A stretch of 64,000 nt of DNA. Source: Chamaelirium japonicum (Eukaryota > Streptophyta > Magnoliopsida > Liliales > Melanthiaceae). This document shows positions 1-13,798 of this stretch, piece after piece. Positions within the stretch are counted from its first letter, which is position 1; the number at the start of each line of letters is the position of its first letter. The stretch lies in contig OX393549.1 in the NCBI GenBank assembly GCA_947650365.1, positions 17,612,896 through 17,676,895 on the forward strand, in the 5' to 3' direction. Below the pieces are notes generated by a model that worked only from the letters and a program-made list of their open reading frames with translations, had not been told where the DNA came from and did not search any database. A program made the position numbers and the translations under genes.

Positions 1-338
1 TGAATTAGAATGGATACATTCGTGCGAATAAATTAGAATGGATCGGACGAATGAATTAGAATGGATCGTACGAATGAATTAGAATGGATCGTACGAATGA
101 ATTAGAATGGATCGTACGAATAAATTAGAATGGATACATTCGTCCGAATGAATTAGAATGGATCATACGAATGAGTAAGAATGGATCGTACGAATGAAAT
201 AGAATAGATTATACGAATGAATTAGAATGGATCCTACGAATGAATTAGAATGGATCGTGTGAAAGAATTAGAACGGATTGTATGAATGAATTAGAATGGA
301 TCGTATGAATGAATTAGAATGGATCGTGCGAATGAATT
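1..338 (+). repeat. Block 1, forward
   Basis: Truncated by the window start. From 121 it carries the cassette GTCCG 28-mer, GAGTAAG, GAAATAG, GTGTGAAAG. It ends at GAATTCGATTCGTATG. Confidence 0.9.
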
Positions 339-1640
339 CGATTCGTATGATCCATTCTAATTCATTAGTACAATCCATTCTAATTCATTCGCACGATCCA
401 TTCTAATTCTTTCACACGATCCATTCTAATCCATTCTTACTCATTCGTATTATCCATTCTAATTCATTCGGACGAATGTATCCATTCTAATTTATTAGTA
501 TGATCCATTCTAATTCATTCGTACGATCCATTCTAATTCATTCGTACGATCCATTCTTACTCATTCGTATGATCCATTCTAATTCATTCGTACGATCCAT
601 TCTAATTCATTCGTACGATCGATTCTAATTCATTCGCACTATCCATTCTAATTTATTCGTACGATCCAGTCTAATTCATTCGTATGATCCATTCTAATTT
701 ATTCGTTCAAATATATCCATTCTAATTCATTCCGTACGATCCATTCTAATTCATTCGTACGATCCATTCTAATTCATTCGTACGAATGTATCCATTCTAA
801 TTCATTCGTACGATCCATTCTAATTCATTCGTACGATCCATTCTAATTCATTCGTAAGATCCATTCTAATTCATTCGTACGATCCATTCTAATTCATTCG
901 TACGATCCATTCTAATTCATTCGCACAAATGTATCCATTCTAGTTCATTCGTACGATCCATTCTAATTCATTCGTACGATCTATTCTAATTCATTCGCAC
1001 GATCCATTCTAATTCATTCGTACGATCAATTCTAATTCATTCGCACGAATGTATCCATTCTAATTCATTCGTACGATCCATTCTAATTCATTCATACGAT
1101 CCATTCTAATTCATTCATACAATCCATTCTAATTCTTTCACACGATCCATTCTAATTCATTCGTAGGATCCATTCTAATTCATTCGTACAATCTATTCTA
1201 TTTCATTCGTACGATCCATTCTTACTCATTCGTATGATCCATTCTAATTCATTCGGACGAATGTATCCACTCTAATTTATTCGTACGATCCATTCTAATT
1301 CATTCGTACGATCCATTCTAATTCATTCGTCCGAACCATTCTAATTCATTCGCACGAATGTATCCATTCTAATTCATTCGTACGATCCATTCTAATTCAT
1401 TCGTAAGATCCATTCTAATTCATTCGTACGATCCATTCTAATTCATTCGTACGATCCATTCGACCGATCCATTCTAATTCATTCGCACGATCTATTCTAA
1501 TTCATTCACTCATTTGATCCATTCTAATTCATTCGTACGATCCATTCTAATTCATTCGTCCGATCCATTCTTACTCATTCGTATGATCAATTCTACATCA
1601 TTCGCACGAATGTATCCATTCTAATTCATTCGTACGATCC
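339..1640 (-). repeat. Block 2, reverse
   Basis: Regular reverse monomers with 28-bp variants about every 100-200 bp. It ends abruptly at GATCC/TGAATTAG. Confidence 0.92.
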
Positions 1641-3390
1641 TGAATTAGAATGGATCGTACGAATGAATTAGAATGGATACCTTTGTGCATTTGAATTAGA
1701 ATGGATCGTACGAATGAATTAGAATGGATACAATCGTGCGAATGAATTAGAAGGGATTGTGCGAATGAATAAGAACAGATCGTGCGAATGAATTGGAATG
1801 GATCGTACGAATGAATTAGAATGGATCGTACGAATGAACTAGATTGGATACATTCATGCGAATGAATTAGAATGGATCGTATGAATGAATTAGAATGGAT
1901 CGTACGAATGAATTAGAATGGATCTTACGAATGAATTAGAATGGATCGTACGAATAAATTAGAATGGATCGTATGAATGGTTTAGAATGGATACATTCAT
2001 GCGAATGAATTAGAATGGATCGGACGAATGAATTAGAATGGATCGTACGAATGAATTAGAATGGATCGAATGAATGAATTTGAATGGTTACATTCATGCG
2101 AATGAATTAGAATGGATCGTACGAATGGATTAGAATGGATCGTACGAATGGATTAGAATGGATACATTCGTGCGAATGAATTAGAATGGATCATACGAAT
2201 GAGTAACAATGGATTGTACGAATGAATTAGAATGGATCGTGCGAATGAATTTGAACGGATCGTACGAATGAATTAGAATGGATCGTGCTAATGAATTAGA
2301 AATGATCGTACGAATGAAATAGAATGGATTGTACGAATGATTTAGAATGGATCGTACAAATGAATTAGAATGGATCGTACGAATGATTTAGAATGGATAC
2401 ATTCGTGCGAATGAATTAGAACTGATCATACGAATGAGTAAGAATGGATCGTACGAATAAAATAGAATGGATTGTACGAATGAATTAGAATGGATTCGTA
2501 CGAATGAATTAGAATGGATACATTCGTGCGAATGAAATAGAATGGATCGTACCAATGAGTAAGAATGGATCGTATCAATGAAATAGAATGGATTGTGCGA
2601 ATGAATTAGAATGGATCGTACGAATGAATTAGAATGGATCGTGTGAAAGAATTAGACTGGATTGTATGAATGAATTAGAATAGATCGTATGAATGAATTA
2701 GAATGGATCGTACGAATGAATTAGAATGGATCATACGAATGAATTAGAATGGATCATACGAATGAATTAGAATGGATACATTCGTGCGAATGAATTAGAA
2801 TGGATACATTCGTGCGAAAGAATTAGAATAGATCGTATGAATGAATTAGAATGGATCCAATGAATGAATTAGAATGGATCGTGCGAATGAATTATAATGG
2901 ATCGTACGAATGAATTAGAATGGATCGTGCTAATGAATTAGAATTGATCGAACGAATGAATTAGCATGGATCGTGCTAATGAATTAGAATGGAACGTACG
3001 AATGAATTAGAATGGATCGTGTGAAAGAATTAGAATAGATTGTATGAATGAATTAGAATGGATCGCACAAATGAATTAGAATGGATCATATGAAAGAATT
3101 AGAATGGATTGTATGAATGAATTAGAATAGATTGTATGAATGAATTAGAATGGATCGTACGAAGGAATTAGAATGGATCGTACGAATGAATTAGAATGGA
3201 TCGTACGAATGAATTAGAATGGATCGTACGAATGAATTAGAATGGATCGTGTGAAAGAATTAGAATGGATCGTACGAATGAATAAGAATGGATCGTGCGA
3301 ATGAATTAGAATGGATCGTACGAATGAATTAGAATGGATTGTGCTAATGAATTAGAATTGATCGAACGAATGAATTAGCATGGATCGTGC
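1641..3390 (+). repeat. Block 3, forward
   Basis: 1.75-2.88 kb resembles 47.66-48.8 kb (TTTAGAATGG at 1981 and 47899). The part after about 2880 is the left end of copy A. It ends at GTGC/ATTCGTACGATCC. Confidence 0.92.
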
Positions 3391-5114
3391 ATTCGTACGA
3401 TCCATTCTAATTCATTTGTAAGATCCATTCTAATTCATTCGTACGATCCATTCTAATTCATTCGTACGATCCATTCTAATTCATTCGCACGAATGTATCC
3501 ATTCTAGTTCATTTGTACGATCCATTCTAATTCATTCGTACGATCCATTCTAATTCATTCATACGATCTATTCTAATTCATTCATACAATCCATTCTAAT
3601 TCTTTCACACGATCCATTCTAATTCATTCGTATGTAACATTCTAATTCATTAGTACGATCCATTCTAATTCATTTGTACGATCCATTCTAATACATTCGT
3701 ACAATCCATTCTATTTCATTCGTACGATCCATTCATTCGTACGATCCATTTTTACTCATTCGTACGATCCATTCAAATTCATTTGTCCGATCCATTCTAA
3801 TTCATTCGCACGAATGTATCCATTCTAATTCATTTGCACGATCCATTCTAATTCATTCCTATGATCTATTCTAATTCATTCGTACGATCCATTCTAATTC
3901 ATTCTAATTCATTCGTACGATCCATTCTACGATCCATTCTAATTCATTCATACGATCCATTCTAATTCATATGCACAAAGGTATCCATTCTAATCCATTC
4001 GTAGGATCCATTCTAATCCATTCGTACGATCCATTCTAATTCATTCGTACGATCCATTCTAATTCATTCGTACGATCCATTCTAATTCCTTCGTACGATC
4101 CATTCTAATTCATTCGTACGATCTATTCTATTTCATTCGTTTGATCCATTCTTACTCATTCGTACGATCTATTCTAATTCATTCATCCGATCCATTCTAA
4201 TTCATTCGTTCGATCAATTCTAATTCATTAGCACGATCTATTCTAATTCATTCGTACGATCCATTCTAATTCATTCGCACGATCCATTCTAATTCATTCA
4301 TAGGATCCATTCTAATTCATTCGTACGATCCATTCTAATTCATTCGCACGATCCATTCTAATTTATTCATACAATCCATTCTAATTCATTCGCACGATCC
4401 ATTCTAATTCACTCATACGATCCATTCTAATACATTCATACGATCCATTCTAATTCATTTGCACGAATATATCCATTCTAATTCATTCGTACAATCCATT
4501 CTAATTCATTCACACGAATGTATCCATTCTAATTCATTCATACGATTCATTCTAATTCATTCGTATGAGCTATTCTAATTCATTCGCATGATCCATTCTA
4601 ATTCATTCGTACGATCCATTGTAATTCATTCATACAATCCATTTAGATTCATTCGCACAAATGTATCCATTCAAATTCATTCGTACGATCCATTCTAATT
4701 CCTTCGTACGATCCATTCTAATTCATTCGTACGAATGTATCCATTCTAATTCATTCGTACGATCCATTCTAATTCATTCGTACGATCCATTCTAATTCAT
4801 TCGTATGATCCATTCTAATTCATTCGTAAGATCCATTCGTAATTCATTCGTACGAATGAATTAGATCCATTCTAATTCATTCGTAATTCATTCGTACAAT
4901 CCATTCTAATTCATTCGTAAGATCCATTCTAATTCATTCGTAAGATCCATTCGTAATTCATTTGATCCATTCAAATTCATTCGTACGATCCATTCTAATT
5001 CCTTCGTATGATCCATTCTAATTCATTCGTACGAATGTATCCATTCTAATTCATTCGTAAGATCCATTTTAATTCATTCGTACGATCCATTCTAATTCAT
5101 TCGTAAGATCCATT
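3391..5114 (-). repeat. Block 4, reverse
   Basis: Includes irregular monomers at 3900-3940 and 4830-4970 (CATTCGTAATTCATT). It ends at CCATTCGTGTGAAAG. Confidence 0.9.
4851..4864 (+). repeat. Micro-inversion island (forward) in a reverse block
   Basis: TACGAATGAATTAG interrupts a reverse run. The flanking monomers are also shortened (CCATTCGTAATTCATTCG). Confidence 0.75.
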
Positions 5115-5210
5115 CGTGTGAAAGAATTAGAATGGATCGTACGAATGAATTAGAATGGATCGTGCTAATGAATTAGAATTGATCGAACGAATGAATTAGG
5201 ATGGATCGTG
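5115..5210 (+). repeat. Block 5, forward, four monomers
   Basis: Short block with GTGTGAAAG and GCTAATG variants. It ends GTGC/ATTCGTACG. The copy B counterpart is two monomers longer. Confidence 0.88.
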
Positions 5211-5766
5211 CATTCGTACGATCCATTCTAATTCATTCGTAAGATCCATTCTAATTCATTTGTACGATCCATTCTAATTCATTCGTACGATCAATTCTAA
5301 TTCATTCGCACGAATGTATCCATTCTAGTTCATTCATACGATCCATTCTAATTCATTCGTACGATACATTCTAATTCATTCATACGATCTATTCTAATTC
5401 ATTCATACAATCCATTCTAATTCTTTCACACGATCCATTCTAATTCATTCGTACGATTCATTCTAATTCATTCGCACAATCCATTCTAATTCATTCGTAC
5501 GATCCATTCTAATTCATTCGTACGATCTATTCTAATTCCTTCGTACGATCCATTCTAATTCATTCGTACGATCCATTCTAATTCATTCGTACGATCCATT
5601 CTAATTCATTCGTACGATCCATTCTAATTCTTTCACACGATCCATTCTAATTCATTCGTACGATCCATTCTAATTCATTCGTGCAATCCATTCTATTTCA
5701 TTCGTACGATCCATTCTTACTCATTCGTACGATCCATTCTAATTCATTCACACGAATGTATCGATT
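5211..5766 (-). repeat. Block 6, reverse
   Basis: Ends at TATCGATTCGTACGAATG, a variant of the CATTCGTACGAATG palindromic switch. Confidence 0.9.
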
Positions 5767-6470
5767 CGTACGAATGAATTAGAATAGATTGTACGAATGA
5801 ATTAGAATGGATCGTACGAATGAATTAGAATGGATCGTACGAAGGAATTAGAATGGATCGTACGAATGAATTAGAATGGATCGTACGAATGAATTAGAAT
5901 AGATCGTACGAATGAATTAGAATGGATCGTACGAAGGAATTAGAATGGATCGTACGAATGAATTAGACTGGATCGTACGAATGAATTTGAATGGATACAT
6001 TTGTGCGAATGAATCTAAATGGATTGTATGAATGAATTACAATGGATCGTACGAATGAATTAGAATGGATCGTACGAATGAATTAGAATAGCTCATACGA
6101 ATGAATTAGAATGAATCGTATGAATGAATTAGAATGGTTACATTCGTGCGAATGAATTAGAATAGATCGTACGAATGAATTAGAATGGATCGTACATATA
6201 AATTAGAATGGATCATGGGAATGAATTAGAATGGATCGTACGAATGAATTAGAATAGATCCACCGAATGAGTTAGAATGGATCATACGAATGAATTAGAA
6301 TGGATTGTACGAATGAATTAGAATGGATTGTGCGAATGAATTAGAATGGATCGTATGAATGAATAAGAATGGATCGTACGAATGAATTAGAATGGATCGT
6401 GCGAATGAATTAGCATGAATCGTACGAATGTATTAGATTGGATCGTACGAATGAATTAGAATGAATCGTA
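5767..6470 (+). repeat. Block 7, forward
   Basis: Carries TCTAAATGG, GAATAGCTCATAC and GATCCACCG markers. It ends at GAATCGTACGATCC. Confidence 0.9.
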
Positions 6471-8280
6471 CGATCCATTCTAATTCAATCGTCCGATCCA
6501 TTCTAATTCATTCGCATGAATGTATCCATTCTAATTCATTCGTACAATCCATTCTATCTCATTCGTACGATCCATTCTTACTCATTCGTATGATCCATTC
6601 TAATTCATTCGTATGATCCATTCTAATTCATTCGTACGATCCAATCTAATTCATTCGTACGATCCATTCTAATTCATTCGCACGATCCATTCTAATTCAT
6701 TCATACGATCCATTCTAATTCATTCCTACAATCCATTCTAATTCATTCGCCCGATCCATTCTAATTCATTCATATGATCCATTCTATTCGAATGGATCAT
6801 GCGATCCATTCGAATTCATTCGAACGATCCATTCTAATTCATTCATACGATCCATTCTAATTCATTCATATAATGTATTCTAATTCTTTCGCACGATCCA
6901 TTCTAATTCATTCATACGATCCATTCTAATTCACTCATACGATCCATTCTAATTCACTCATACGATCTATTCTAATACATTCATACGATCCATTCTAATT
7001 CATTTGCACAAATATATCCATTCTAATTCATTCGTAAGATCCATTGTAATTCATTTGTACGATCCATTCTAATTCATTCGCACGATCCATTCTAATTCAT
7101 TCGTACGATCCATTCTAATTCATTCATACGATCCATTCTAATTCATTCGTACGATCTATTCTAATTCATTCGCACAAATGTATCCATTCTAATTCATTCG
7201 TACGATCCATTCTAATTCATTCGCACGATTCATTCTAATTCATTCGTACGATCCATTCTAATTCTTTCACACGATCCATTCTAATTCATTCGTACGATCC
7301 ATTCTAATTCATTCGCACGATCCATTCTAATTCATTCGTACGATCTATTCTAATTCATTCATACGATCCATTCTAATTCATTCGTACGATCCATTCTAAT
7401 TCATTCGCACAAATGTATCCATTCTAATTCATTCGTACGATCCATTCTAATTCATTCGCACGATCCATTATAATTCATTCATACAATCCATTCTAATTCT
7501 TTCACATGATCTATTCTAATTCATTCGTAGGATCCATTCTAATTCATTCGTACAATCTATTCTATTTCATTCGTACGATCCATTCTTACTCATTCGTATG
7601 ATCCATTCTACTTCATTCGGACGAATGTATCCATTCTAATTTATTCGTACGATCCATTCTAATTCATTCGTACGATCCATTCTAATTCATTCATATGATC
7701 CATTCTAATTCATTCGTATGATCTATTCTTATTCATTCGCATGATCCAGTCTAATTGATTCGCACGATCCATTCTAATTCATTCGCACGAATGTATCCAT
7801 TCTAATTCATTCATACGATCCATTCTAATTCATTAATATGATCCATTCTAATTCATTCGTACGATCCATTCGAATTCATTCGTAGGATCCATTCTAATTC
7901 ATTCGTACAATCTATTCTATTTCATTCGTACGATCCATTCTTACTCATTCGTATGATCCATTCTAATTCATTCGGACGAATGTATCCATTCTAATTTATT
8001 CGTACGATCCATTCTAATTCATTCGTACGATCCATTCTAATTCATTCGTAAGATCCATTCTAATTCATTCGTACGATCCATTCTAATTGATTCGTATGAT
8101 CCATTCTAATTCATTCATACGATCTATTCTAATTCATTCATACAATCCATTCTAATTCTTTCACACGATCCATTCTAATTCATTCGTACGATCCATTCTA
8201 ATTCATTCGTACAATCCATTCTAATTCTTTCACACGATCCATTCTAATTCATTCGTAGGATCCATTCTAATTCATTCGTA
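6471..8280 (-). repeat. Block 8, reverse
   Basis: Contains landmark 1 and two copies of the GTAGG/CTATTTC/CTTACTC cassette (7530-7650, 7880-8010). It ends at GTACAATGAGTAAG. Confidence 0.92.
6784..6822. repeat. Palindromic landmark CTATTCGAATGG (1 of 8)
   Basis: A short forward piece sits inside a reverse block: CTATTCGAATGGATCATGCG followed by ATCCATTCGAATTCATTCG. It contains TTCGAA and GAATTC palindromes. Confidence 0.85.
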
Positions 8281-9467
8281 CAATGAGTAAGAATGGATCG
8301 TACGAATGAAATAGAATGGATTGTACGAATGATTTAGAATGGATACATTCGTGCGAATGAATTAGAATGGATTGTGCGAATGAATTAGAATGGATCGTAC
8401 GAATGAATTAGAATGGATCGTACGAATGAATTAGAATGGATCGTGTGAAAGAATTAGAATGGATTGTATGAATGAATTAGAATAGATCGTATGAATGAAT
8501 TAGAATGGATCGTACGAATGAATTAGAATGGATCGTACGAATGAATTAGAATGGATCGTACGAATGAATTAGAATGGATCTTACGAATGAATTAGAATGG
8601 ATCGTGTGAAAGAATTAGAATGGATCGTACGAATGAATTAGAATGGATCGTGCGAATGAATTAGAATGGATCGTACGAATGAATTAGAATGGATCGTGCT
8701 AATGAATTAGAATAGATCGTACCAATGAGTTAGAATGGATCGTACGAATGAAATAGAATGGATTGTGCGAATGAATTAGAATGGATCGTACGAATGAATT
8801 AGAATGGATCGTGTGAAAGAATTAGAATGGATTGTATGAATGAATTAGAATAGATCGTATGAATGAATTAGAATGGATCGTACGAATGAATTAGAATGGA
8901 TCGTACGAATGAATTAGAATGGATACATTCGTGCGAATGAATTAGAATGGATCGGACGAATGAATTAGAATGGATCGTACGAATGAATTAGAATGGATCA
9001 AATGAATGAATTAGAATGGATCGTACGAATGAATTAGAATGCATCGTACGAAAGAATTAGAATGGATATATTCGTGCGAATGAATTAGAATGGATCGTAT
9101 GAATGAATTAGAATGGATCGTATGAGTGAATTAGAACGGATAGTACGAATGAAGTAGAATGGATCGTATGAATGAATTAGAATGGATACATTCGTGCGAA
9201 TGAATTAGAATGGATCGTATGAATGAATTAGAATAGATTGTGCGAATGAATTAGAATGGATCGTATGAATGAATTAGAATGGATACATTCATGCGAATAA
9301 ATTAGAATGGATTGTATGAATGAATTAGAATGGATCGTACGAATGAATTAAAATGGATCGTACGAATGAATTAGAATAGATTGCGCGAATGAATTAGAAT
9401 GGATCGTGCGAATGAAATAGAATGGATACAAATGAATTAGAATGGATCATACGAATGAATTAGAATG
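8281..9467 (+). repeat. Block 9, forward
   Basis: Starts with GAGTAAG and GAAATAG monomers. It ends at TAGAATGACGATCC. Confidence 0.9.
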
Positions 9468-9637
9468 ACGATCCATTCTTACTCATTCGTATGATCCATT
9501 CTAATTTATTCGCACGAATGTATCTATTCTAATTCATTCGTACGTCTAATTCATTCGTACGGTCCATTCTAATTCATTCGCACAATCCATTCTATTTCAT
9601 TCGTACGATCCATTCTTACTCATTTGTATGATCCATT
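9468..9637 (-). repeat. Block 10, reverse, short
   Basis: Seven or so monomers, including a truncated one (TCGTACGTCTAATTC). It ends at the palindromic joint GATCCATTATGGATAC. Confidence 0.88.
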
Positions 9638-10209
9638 ATGGATACATTCGTGCGAATGAATTAGAATGGATCATACGAATGAGTAAGAATGGATCGTACG
9701 AATGAAATAGAATGGATTGTGCGAATGAATTAGAATGGATCATACGAATGAATTAGAATGGATCGTGTGAAAGAATTAGAATGGATTGTATGAATGAATT
9801 AGAATAGATCGTATGAATGAATTAGAATGGATCATACGAATGAATTAAAATGGATCGTACGAATGAATTAGAATGGATCGTACGAATGAATTAAAATGGA
9901 TCGTACGAATGAATTAGAATGGATACATTCGTGCGAATGAATTAGAATGGATACATTCGTGCGAAAGAATTAGAATAGATCGTATGAATGAATTAGAATG
10001 GATCCTATGAATGAATTAGAATGGATCGTGCGAATGAATTAGAATGGATCGTACGAATGAATTAGAATGGATCGTGCTAATGAATTAGAATTGATCGAAC
10101 GAATGAATTAGCATGGATCGTGCTAATAAATTAGAATGGAACGTACGAATGAATTAGAATGGATCGTGTGAAAGAATTAGAATGGATTGTATGAATGAAT
10201 TAGAATGAA
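9638..10209 (+). repeat. Block 11, forward
   Basis: Ends at GAATGAATTCGTACGATCC, a switch centred on GAATTC. Confidence 0.9.
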
Positions 10210-10239
10210 TTCGTACGATCCATTCGAATTCATTCGCAC

Positions 10240-10470
10240 GATCCATTCTAATTCATTCATACAATCCATTCTAATTCTTTCACACGATCAATTCTAATTC
10301 ATTCGTAGGATCCATTCTAATTCATTCGTACAATCTATTCTATTTCATTCGTGCGATCCATTCTAATTCATTCATACAATCCATTCTAATTCTTTCACAC
10401 GATCAATTCTAATTCATTCGTAGGATCCATTCTAATTCATTCGTACAATCTATTCTATTTCATTCGTGCG
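10240..10470 (-). repeat. Local 115-bp tandem duplication in copy A
   Basis: A run of five monomers carrying TCTTTCACACGATCAATTC (10276 and again 10391), GTAGGATCC and CTATTTCATTCGTGCG is repeated with a period of exactly 115 bp (5 x 23). Confidence 0.82.
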
Positions 10471-10986
10471 ATCCATTCTTACTTATTCGTATGATCCATT
10501 CTAATTCATTCGGACGAATGTATCCATTCTAATTTATTCGTACGATCCATTCTAATTCATTCGTATGATCCATTCTAATTCATTCGTACGATCCATTCTT
10601 ACTCATTCGTATGATCCATTCTAATTCATTCGTACGATCCATTCTAATTCATTCGTACGATCGATTCTAATTCATTCGCACTATCCATTCTAATTCATTC
10701 GTACGATCCATTCTAATTCATTCGTATGATCCATTGTAATTTATTCGTTCAAATATATCCATTCTAATTCATTCGTACGATCCATACTAATTCATTCGCA
10801 CGATCCATTCTAATTCATTCGCACGAATGTATCCATTCTAATTCATTTGCACGATCCATTCTAATTCATTCCTATGATCTATTCTAATTCATTCGTACGA
10901 TCCATTCTAATCCATTCGTACGATCCATTCTACGATCCATTCTAATTCATTCGTATATTCCATTCTAATTCATTAGCACGATCCAT

Positions 10987-11010
10987 GCTAATGAATTAGA
11001 ATGGATCGTA
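10987..11010 (+). repeat. One-monomer forward island in a reverse block
   Basis: A single GCTAATGAATTAGAATGG monomer in forward orientation, entered at ATCCATGCTAATG and left at the palindrome ATCGTACGAT. Confidence 0.78.
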
Positions 11011-11228
11011 CGATCCAATCTAATTCATTCATACGATCCATTCTTACTCACTCGTATGATCCATTCTAATTCAATCGTACGATCCATTTAATTCATTCGT
11101 ACGATCCATTCTAATTCCTTCGTACGATCCATTCTAATTCATTCGTACGATCCATTCTAATTCATTCGTACGATCCATTCTAATTCTTTCGTACGATCCA
11201 TTCTAATTCATTCGTACAATCTATTCTT

Positions 11229-12630
11229 ACGAATGAATTAGAATGGATCTTACGAATGAATTAGAATGGATCGTACGAATGAATTAGAATGGATCGTATG
11301 AATGAATTAGAATGGATACATTCGTGCGAATGAATTAGAATGGATCGGACGAATGAATTAGAATGGATCGTACGAATGAATTAGAATGGATCGTACGAAT
11401 GGATTAGAATGGATCATACGAATGAATTAGAATGGATCATGCGAATGAATTAGAATGGATCGAACGAATGAATTAGAATGGATCGAACGAATGAGTAAGA
11501 ATGGATCGTACGAATGAATTAGAATGGATTAGAATGGATCGTACGAATGAAATAGAATAGATTGTACGAATGAATTAGAATGGATTCGTACGAATGAATT
11601 AGAATGGATACATTCGTGCGAATGAATTAGAATGGATCGTACCATTGAGTAAGAATGGATCGTACGAATGAATTAGAATGGATCGTACAAAGGAATTAGA
11701 ATGGATCGTACGAATGAATTAGAATGGATCGTACGATTGAATTGGAATGGATCATACGAATGAGTAAGAATGGATCGTATGAATGAATTAGATTGGATCG
11801 TACGATCCATTCTAATTCATTAGCATGGATCGTGCTAATGAATTAGAATGGAATATACGAATAAATTAGAATGGATCGTAGAATGGATCGTACGAATGAA
11901 TTTGAATGGATACATTTGTGCGAATGAATCTAAATGGATTGTATGAATGAATTAGAATGGATCGTACGAATGAATTAGAATGGATCGTATGAATGAACTA
12001 GAATGGATACATTCGTGCAAATGAATTAGAATGGATCGTACGAAAGAATTAGAATGGATATATTCGTGCAAATGAATTAGAATGGATCGTACGAATGAAT
12101 TAGAATGGATCATACGAATTAATTAGAATGGATCTTACGAATGAATTAGAATGGATCGTACGAATGAATTAGAATGGATCGTGCGAATGAATTAGAATGG
12201 ATCGTACGAATGAATTAGAATAGATCGTACGAATGAATTAGAATGGATCGTACGAATGGATTAGATTGGATACATTCGAGCGAATGAATTAGAATGAATC
12301 GTACGAATGAATTAGAATGGATCATATGAATGAGTAAGAATGGATCGTACGAATGAATTAGAATGGATCGTACGAATGAATTAGAATGGATCGTACGAAT
12401 AAATTTGAATGGATACATTCGTCCGAATGAATTAGAATGGATCATACGAATGAGTAAGAATGGATCGTACGAATGAAATAGAATAGATCGTACGAATGAA
12501 TTAGAATGGAATATACGAATGAATTAGAATGGATCGTACGAATGAATTAGAATGGATCGTATGAATGAATTAGAATGGATCGTACGAATGAATTAGAGTG
12601 GATCGTGTGAATGAATTCGAATGGATCGAA
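11229..12630 (+). repeat. Block 13, forward
   Basis: Interrupted by the reverse island at 11804. It ends GGATCGAACGATCC. Its bottom strand holds a 76-codon open frame that I regard as an artefact. Confidence 0.9.
11804..11823 (-). repeat. One-monomer reverse island in a forward block
   Basis: CGATCCATTCTAATTCATTAG sits between forward monomers: entered at ATCGTACGAT, left at TTAGCATGGATC. Confidence 0.78.
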
Positions 12631-13798
12631 CGATCCATTCTAATTCATTCATACAATCCATTCTAATTCATTCGCACGAATGTATCCATTCTAATCCATT
12701 CGTACGATCCATTCTAATCCATTCGTACGAGCCATTCTAATTTATTCGCACAAATGTATCCATTCTAATTCATTCGTACGATCCATTCTAATTCATTCGT
12801 ACGATCCATTCTAATTCATTCGTACGATCCATTCTAATTCATTCACACAATCCATTCTATTTCATTCGTACGATCCATTCTTACTCATTGGTACGATCCA
12901 TTCTAATTCATTTGCACGAATGTATCCATTCTAATTCATTCGTACGAATCCATTCTAATTCATTCGTACAATCCATTCTATTTTATTCGTACGATCCATT
13001 CTTACTCATTCGTATGATCCATTTTAATTCATTCGCACGAATGTATCCATTCTAAATCATTCATACGATCCATTCTAATTCATTCGTACGATCCATTCTA
13101 AATGATTCGTACAATCCATTCTATTTCATTCGTACGATCAATTCTACATCATTCTAATTCATTCTATTTCATTCGTACGATCCGTTCTAATTCACTCATA
13201 CGATCCATTCTAATTCATTCATACGATCCATTCTAATTCATTTGCACGAATATATCCATTCTAATTCATTCGTACGATCAATTCTAATTCATTCGCACGA
13301 ATGTATCTATTCTACTTCATTCGTACGATCCATTCTAATTCATTCGTACGATCCATTCTAATTCATTCATACAATCCATTCTAATTCTTTCACACGATCG
13401 ATTCTAATTCATTCGTAGGATCCATTCTAATTCATTCGTACAATCTATTCTATTTCATTCGTACGACCCATTCTAATTCATTCGCACGAATGTATCCATT
13501 CTAATTCATTCATACGAATCCATTCTAATTCATTCGTACAATCCATTCTATTTCATTCGTACGATCCATTCTTACTCATTCGTACGATCCATTCTAATTC
13601 ATTCGTACGATCCATTCTAATTCATTCGCACGATCCATTCTTACTCATTCGTATGATCCATTCTAATTTATTCGCACGAATGTATCCATTCTAATTCATT
13701 CGTACGTCTAATTCATTCTTACGGTCCATTCTAATTCATTCGCACAATCCATTCTATTTTATTCGTACGATCCATTCTTAGTCATTCGTATGATCCAT
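12631..13798 (-). repeat. Block 14, reverse
   Basis: Carries CTTACTC and CTATTTC variants. It ends GATCCATTATGGATAC. Confidence 0.9.

Larger units (their letters stand above)
10210..11228 (-). repeat. Block 12, reverse
   Basis: Holds the 115-bp duplication and the island at 10987. It ends CTATTCTTACGAATG. Confidence 0.9.

Noticed and set aside
3391-5114. Terminal inverted repeats of a DNA transposon at the strand switches
   Set aside because: Sequence on both sides of every switch is the same satellite, with no internal coding region, no defined ends and no target-site duplication.
12215-12445. 76-codon open frame on the minus strand as a gene
   Set aside because: It is read entirely from satellite monomers, with low-complexity IHSNSF and ILIHSY repeats. 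The counterpart in copy B ends 11 codons earlier. No promoter, splice or codon signal was seen.
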